Below are positions 6,786 to 6,805 of a DNA stretch of 6,805 bases, in pieces; the stretch's first letter is position 1; every line of letters begins with the position of its first letter. The notes under the pieces were generated by a model. That model was not told where the DNA came from, ran no database searches, and saw only the letters and a program-made list of their open reading frames with translations. Origin of the DNA: an uncultured Gammaproteobacteria bacterium (GTDB lineage: Bacteria > Pseudomonadota > Gammaproteobacteria > GCA-002705445 > GCA-002716945); the NCBI GenBank assembly GCA_913041865.1, contig CAJWIW010000051.1, forward strand, positions 1-6,805, in the 5' to 3' direction. The translations under genes and the position numbers were made by a program.

Positions 6786-6790
6786 TACAA

Positions 6791-6805
6791 ATGAATAAAG
6801 CAGAA
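6791..6805 (+). CDS. hupB: DNA-binding protein HU (beta type), first five codons only
   Basis: Only Met-Asn-Lys-Ala-Glu is inside the window; the rest runs off the right edge. HU proteins commonly begin Met-Asn-Lys, and hupB follows lon in E. coli and many other gammaproteobacteria, so the identity rests on synteny plus these few residues and a good ribosome binding site. HU is a small dimeric nucleoid protein that bends and compacts DNA. Lon is known to degrade HU subunits in E. coli. The downstream sequence is needed to confirm the call. Confidence 0.72.

Larger units (their letters stand above)
6630..6790. other. Lon-hupB spacer, no gene
   Basis: This 161-base AT-rich spacer begins with a run of nine T (6634-6642) after lon, but I see no GC-rich stem in front of it, so a rho-independent terminator cannot be claimed. 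Short dyads follow: AATGC with GCATT (6650-6654, 6664-6668), AGCA with TGCT (6686-6689, 6693-6696), then the perfect hairpin at 6723-6740. Candidate promoter boxes for the HU gene are TCTACA (6677-6682) with AATAAT (6701-6706), 18 bases apart, or TAGACA (6728-6733) with CAAAAT (6750-6755), 16 bases apart. Neither is decisive. Confidence 0.6.

Overview
The window is an AT-rich stretch (by eye about one third G+C) carrying the conserved bacterial protein quality-control locus tig-clpP-clpX-lon-hupB, all on the + strand. It is preceded by three tRNA genes (Arg-ACG, His-GTG, Leu-UAG). The Arg-His-Leu tRNA group near tig, and the tig-clpP-clpX-lon-hupB order with HU after lon, suggest a gammaproteobacterium. 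The low G+C, short spacers and Asn/Lys/Ile-rich proteins fit a small-genome or streamlined lineage, such as a marine or host-associated one. The exact lineage cannot be fixed from the sequence alone.

Layout. Positions 1-240 hold a left-truncated tRNA-Arg, a complete tRNA-His and a complete tRNA-Leu; none has an encoded CCA end. Only 10 bases after tRNA-Leu, a small putative lipoprotein gene begins (251-499). It overlaps by 8 bases a gene for an unrecognised protein with a basic N-terminal half and an acidic C-terminal half (492-917). That gene abuts tig (trigger factor, 918-2222), which is followed after 3 bases by clpP (2226-2843). A 57-base spacer with a strong sigma70-type promoter precedes clpX (2901-4166). 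A 60-base spacer with a sigma32-like (heat-shock) promoter, overlapped by a sigma70-like one, precedes lon (4227-6629). A 161-base spacer with a stem-loop and candidate promoters leads to the first five codons of an HU-type gene (6791 onwards).

How the genes work together. Trigger factor shields nascent chains at the ribosome exit. ClpX unfolds tagged or damaged proteins and threads them into the ClpP chamber. Lon is a separate, self-contained AAA+ protease. All catalytic and nucleotide-binding motifs in ClpP, ClpX and Lon are intact. Trigger factor keeps its ribosome-binding signature, but its prolyl isomerase domain has lost the usual IPGFE-type segment.

This is mainly an ordinary housekeeping region, and I see no new multi-gene system, mobile element or CRISPR array. 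The parts worth a second look are the two unrecognised small genes between the tRNAs and tig, a clpX promoter placed so that the mRNA would be nearly leaderless, the heat-shock-like lon promoter, the degenerate trigger factor PPIase domain and the lysine-rich Lon tail.
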